A stretch of 64,000 nt of DNA, from assembly GCA_030278955.1 (NCBI GenBank), contig JAOANR010000008.1, forward strand, positions 41,027,301 to 41,091,300. Direction: 5' to 3'. This document shows positions 62,947 to 64,000 of this stretch, one piece after another. The notes below the pieces were generated by a model that worked only from the letters and a program-made list of their open reading frames with translations, was not told the DNA's origin and did not search any database. Within the stretch, counting starts at the first letter, position 1, and each line of letters opens with the position of its first letter. Source of the stretch: Hygrophila difformis. Lineage: Eukaryota; Streptophyta; Magnoliopsida; Lamiales; Acanthaceae. The position numbers and the translations under genes were made by a program.

Positions 62947-63232
62947 ATGAAACCAAAAATTTTATCAAAGGAGTCTGGATCAGGGGAAACTCAGATCACA
63001 GCACTTCTCTATGAGATTCTTGAGAAAATTTGTCAAGATTGGTGTTTGACCATCAATTGCAAATTAATCTGTAAAATGTTGAATGAGGTTTCCAAACGTC
63101 CTTTAGACTAAAAGAGGAGTATATTCAGGGGATGAAAGGAAAGGATTGGTAACCTTAATGAAGGAATTGAGGGTAGCTTTTAATGAGTATGTAGATGAAT
63201 TGGATTTAGAGTCTGATTTAGAATCTAATTAG
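62947..63232 (+). pseudogene. F-box gene remnant 3 (start and tail only)
   Basis: From ATG at 62947 the frame reads ITALLYEILEKICQDWCLT...CKLICKMLNEVSKRPLD, a diverged F-box comparable to CKKFFRASKAP of gene 1, and then a stop (about 63109). About 60 bases later another frame reads KELRVAFNEYVDELDLESDL to the stop at 63230-63232, matching the tail of gene 1 (RELREDFNEHLVESESELE). The middle of the protein is missing, so this is a deleted copy in the same tandem series. Confidence 0.65.
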
Positions 63233-63627
63233 GCTCAATGCATAATTTTGTAGCCTTAATCCTTTTCAATTTTTACCCCTCACTTTGTTTTCAAACTAAT
63301 CTATTTTCGTCCAAGCTTTGCTTGTGTGGGTTTATTAACTCAAATTTTGAGTTAATATTCAAACCCACCGATGTGGCAGGCCTAGACTTAATTAGTACTT
63401 CATAATCTAAGAGAGGAAAAATGCTTGAGTATCCTCCTCTGCAGCTTTTAAACTAGGCTAGCCCATTTCTTTTTATACCCTATAACCTCCATATCTTTTC
63501 AAATCACTTCCATATCTATCCATATATTTCTCTCTCGAAGGAGAAACCGCCAAGCTTCTCTTCTTCCATTTGCGAAATTTTCATCCAGAACCGCTCGAAA
63601 TACCATCAACTCCAGGAACTCACTCAA
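63233..63627. other. Spacer and probable promoter of F-box gene 4
   Basis: Contains TTTTTATACCC (about 63472-63480), a possible TATA box, followed by a TCTCTC-rich leader (63526-63566) ahead of the ATG at 63628. No other gene is seen. Confidence 0.4.
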
Positions 63628-64000
63628 ATGGCAGGCAACAATCCGTAAGCCTTCCATTCATACTTCATTTTATTCTTCCTGGTGTTTCAATTCTTCAGAT
63701 TTTTCTTCTGCATTCCGCATCTAAATACTTGACTAGTATACTAGGGTTTTTATTTTGCATTTCGCATAATCTCTCTTCATTCATTCACATTCTTCCTTAA
63801 ATCGTAGAAATTTTGGTAGTATAATTTCATTAATACAAACAACTGATTTTCCTTCTTTAAAACTCGCTCAAACAGCAGTAAAGAGCAGGCTTCTGAGTTC
63901 TCTGCACTACACTTGACTGATCTTCCACTGGACATCATTGGGGAGATTTTGTCACGCGTAGGGCAGAGCAGCTTCGAAGATTTGCTCCATTGCAAACGAA
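63628..64000 (+). CDS. F-box protein gene 4, 5' end only (window edge)
   Basis: Exon 1 at 63628-63644 (MAGNNP) has the same length, phase and GTAAGC donor as in gene 2. The intron is 63645-63878 (234 bp). Exon 2 starts at 63879 (CAG acceptor; CAGCAG allows a one-codon shift). Joining keeps frame and reads LHLTDLPLDIIGEILSRVGQ, then SSFEDLLHCKR, a good F-box, to the window end. It is a paralogue of genes 1 and 2. The rest lies outside. Confidence 0.7.

Larger units (their letters stand above)
38854..64000 (+). mobile_element. E4: Athila-type Ty3/Gypsy element, interrupted by E3; right end not in window
   Basis: The LTR starts TGATGACAG at 38854, carries a TATA box, is interrupted by E3 at 42019/53651, and ends near 53808 just before a tRNA-Asp type primer site (53817). 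Gag-pol follows with four breaks (53956-59737), then a purine tract and hairpin array. A matching TGATGACAG 3' LTR start is not found before the window ends. The element either extends past 64000, with the F-box genes inside it, or was truncated after integrase. The end coordinate given is therefore only the window edge. Confidence 0.6.

Overview
The window is plant nuclear DNA, most likely from a eudicot. It is almost entirely nested retrotransposons, with a short cluster of F-box genes at the right edge. The evidence is Ty3/Gypsy elements of two plant lineages: Athila-type, primed by tRNA-Asp, and chromodomain Tekay/Del-like, primed by initiator tRNA-Met. A plant LINE tail with an RNase H domain and GT-AG introns agree. 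The species cannot be named from sequence alone. Element names E0 to E5 are mine.

Layout, left to right. 1-1098: 3' end of a LINE with poly(A). 1920-2170: relic of a DNA transposon with GCGACC subterminal repeats. 2613-33432: an old LTR (E0, plus strand) that two later insertions split into three pieces (2613-2973, 20940-21885, 32017-33432), followed by its primer site and about 0.5 kb of leader. Inside it lie E1 (2974-20935, minus) and E2 (21886-32011, minus). E1 is a very young, intact 18 kb Athila-type element with 2166-bp LTRs that differ at about 3 sites, an 1873-aa gag-pol and two related extra proteins. E2 is a decayed Tekay-like element with GAAAG target duplication and a 1.6 kb deletion in one LTR. 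About 33960-38853: a decayed minus-strand Athila-type LTR (E5) with a striking array of nested hairpins. From 38854: E4, a plus-strand Athila-type element whose 5' LTR is interrupted by E3 (42020-53645, CTTCT target duplication), a young intact Tekay-like element with a 1572-aa gag-pol-chromodomain protein. E4 resumes at 53651 and carries gag-pol with four breaks (53956-59737). It is followed by a purine tract, a hairpin array and a run of F-box genes reaching the window edge. No 3' LTR of E4 is present in the window.

How the parts work together. E1 and E3 look capable of copying themselves: each has matching LTRs, a primer-binding site, a polypurine tract and open gag-pol. E2 and E4 are broken. 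Four things go beyond routine annotation. (1) Arrays of hairpin-forming repeats occur in LTRs and in spacers ahead of coding units, with different sequences in each element but the same design; in E2 and E5 the stems show compensatory changes. (2) A small coiled-coil protein is encoded ahead of gag in both E2 and E3. (3) E2 and E3 place the LTR start at two different polypurine tracts about 260 bp apart, so the same sequence is inside the LTR in one and internal in the other. (4) F-box genes sit in E4 exactly where E1 carries its extra proteins, behind the same kind of hairpin array; they may be cargo or simply neighbouring host genes.

All family assignments come from reading motifs; no database search was possible.
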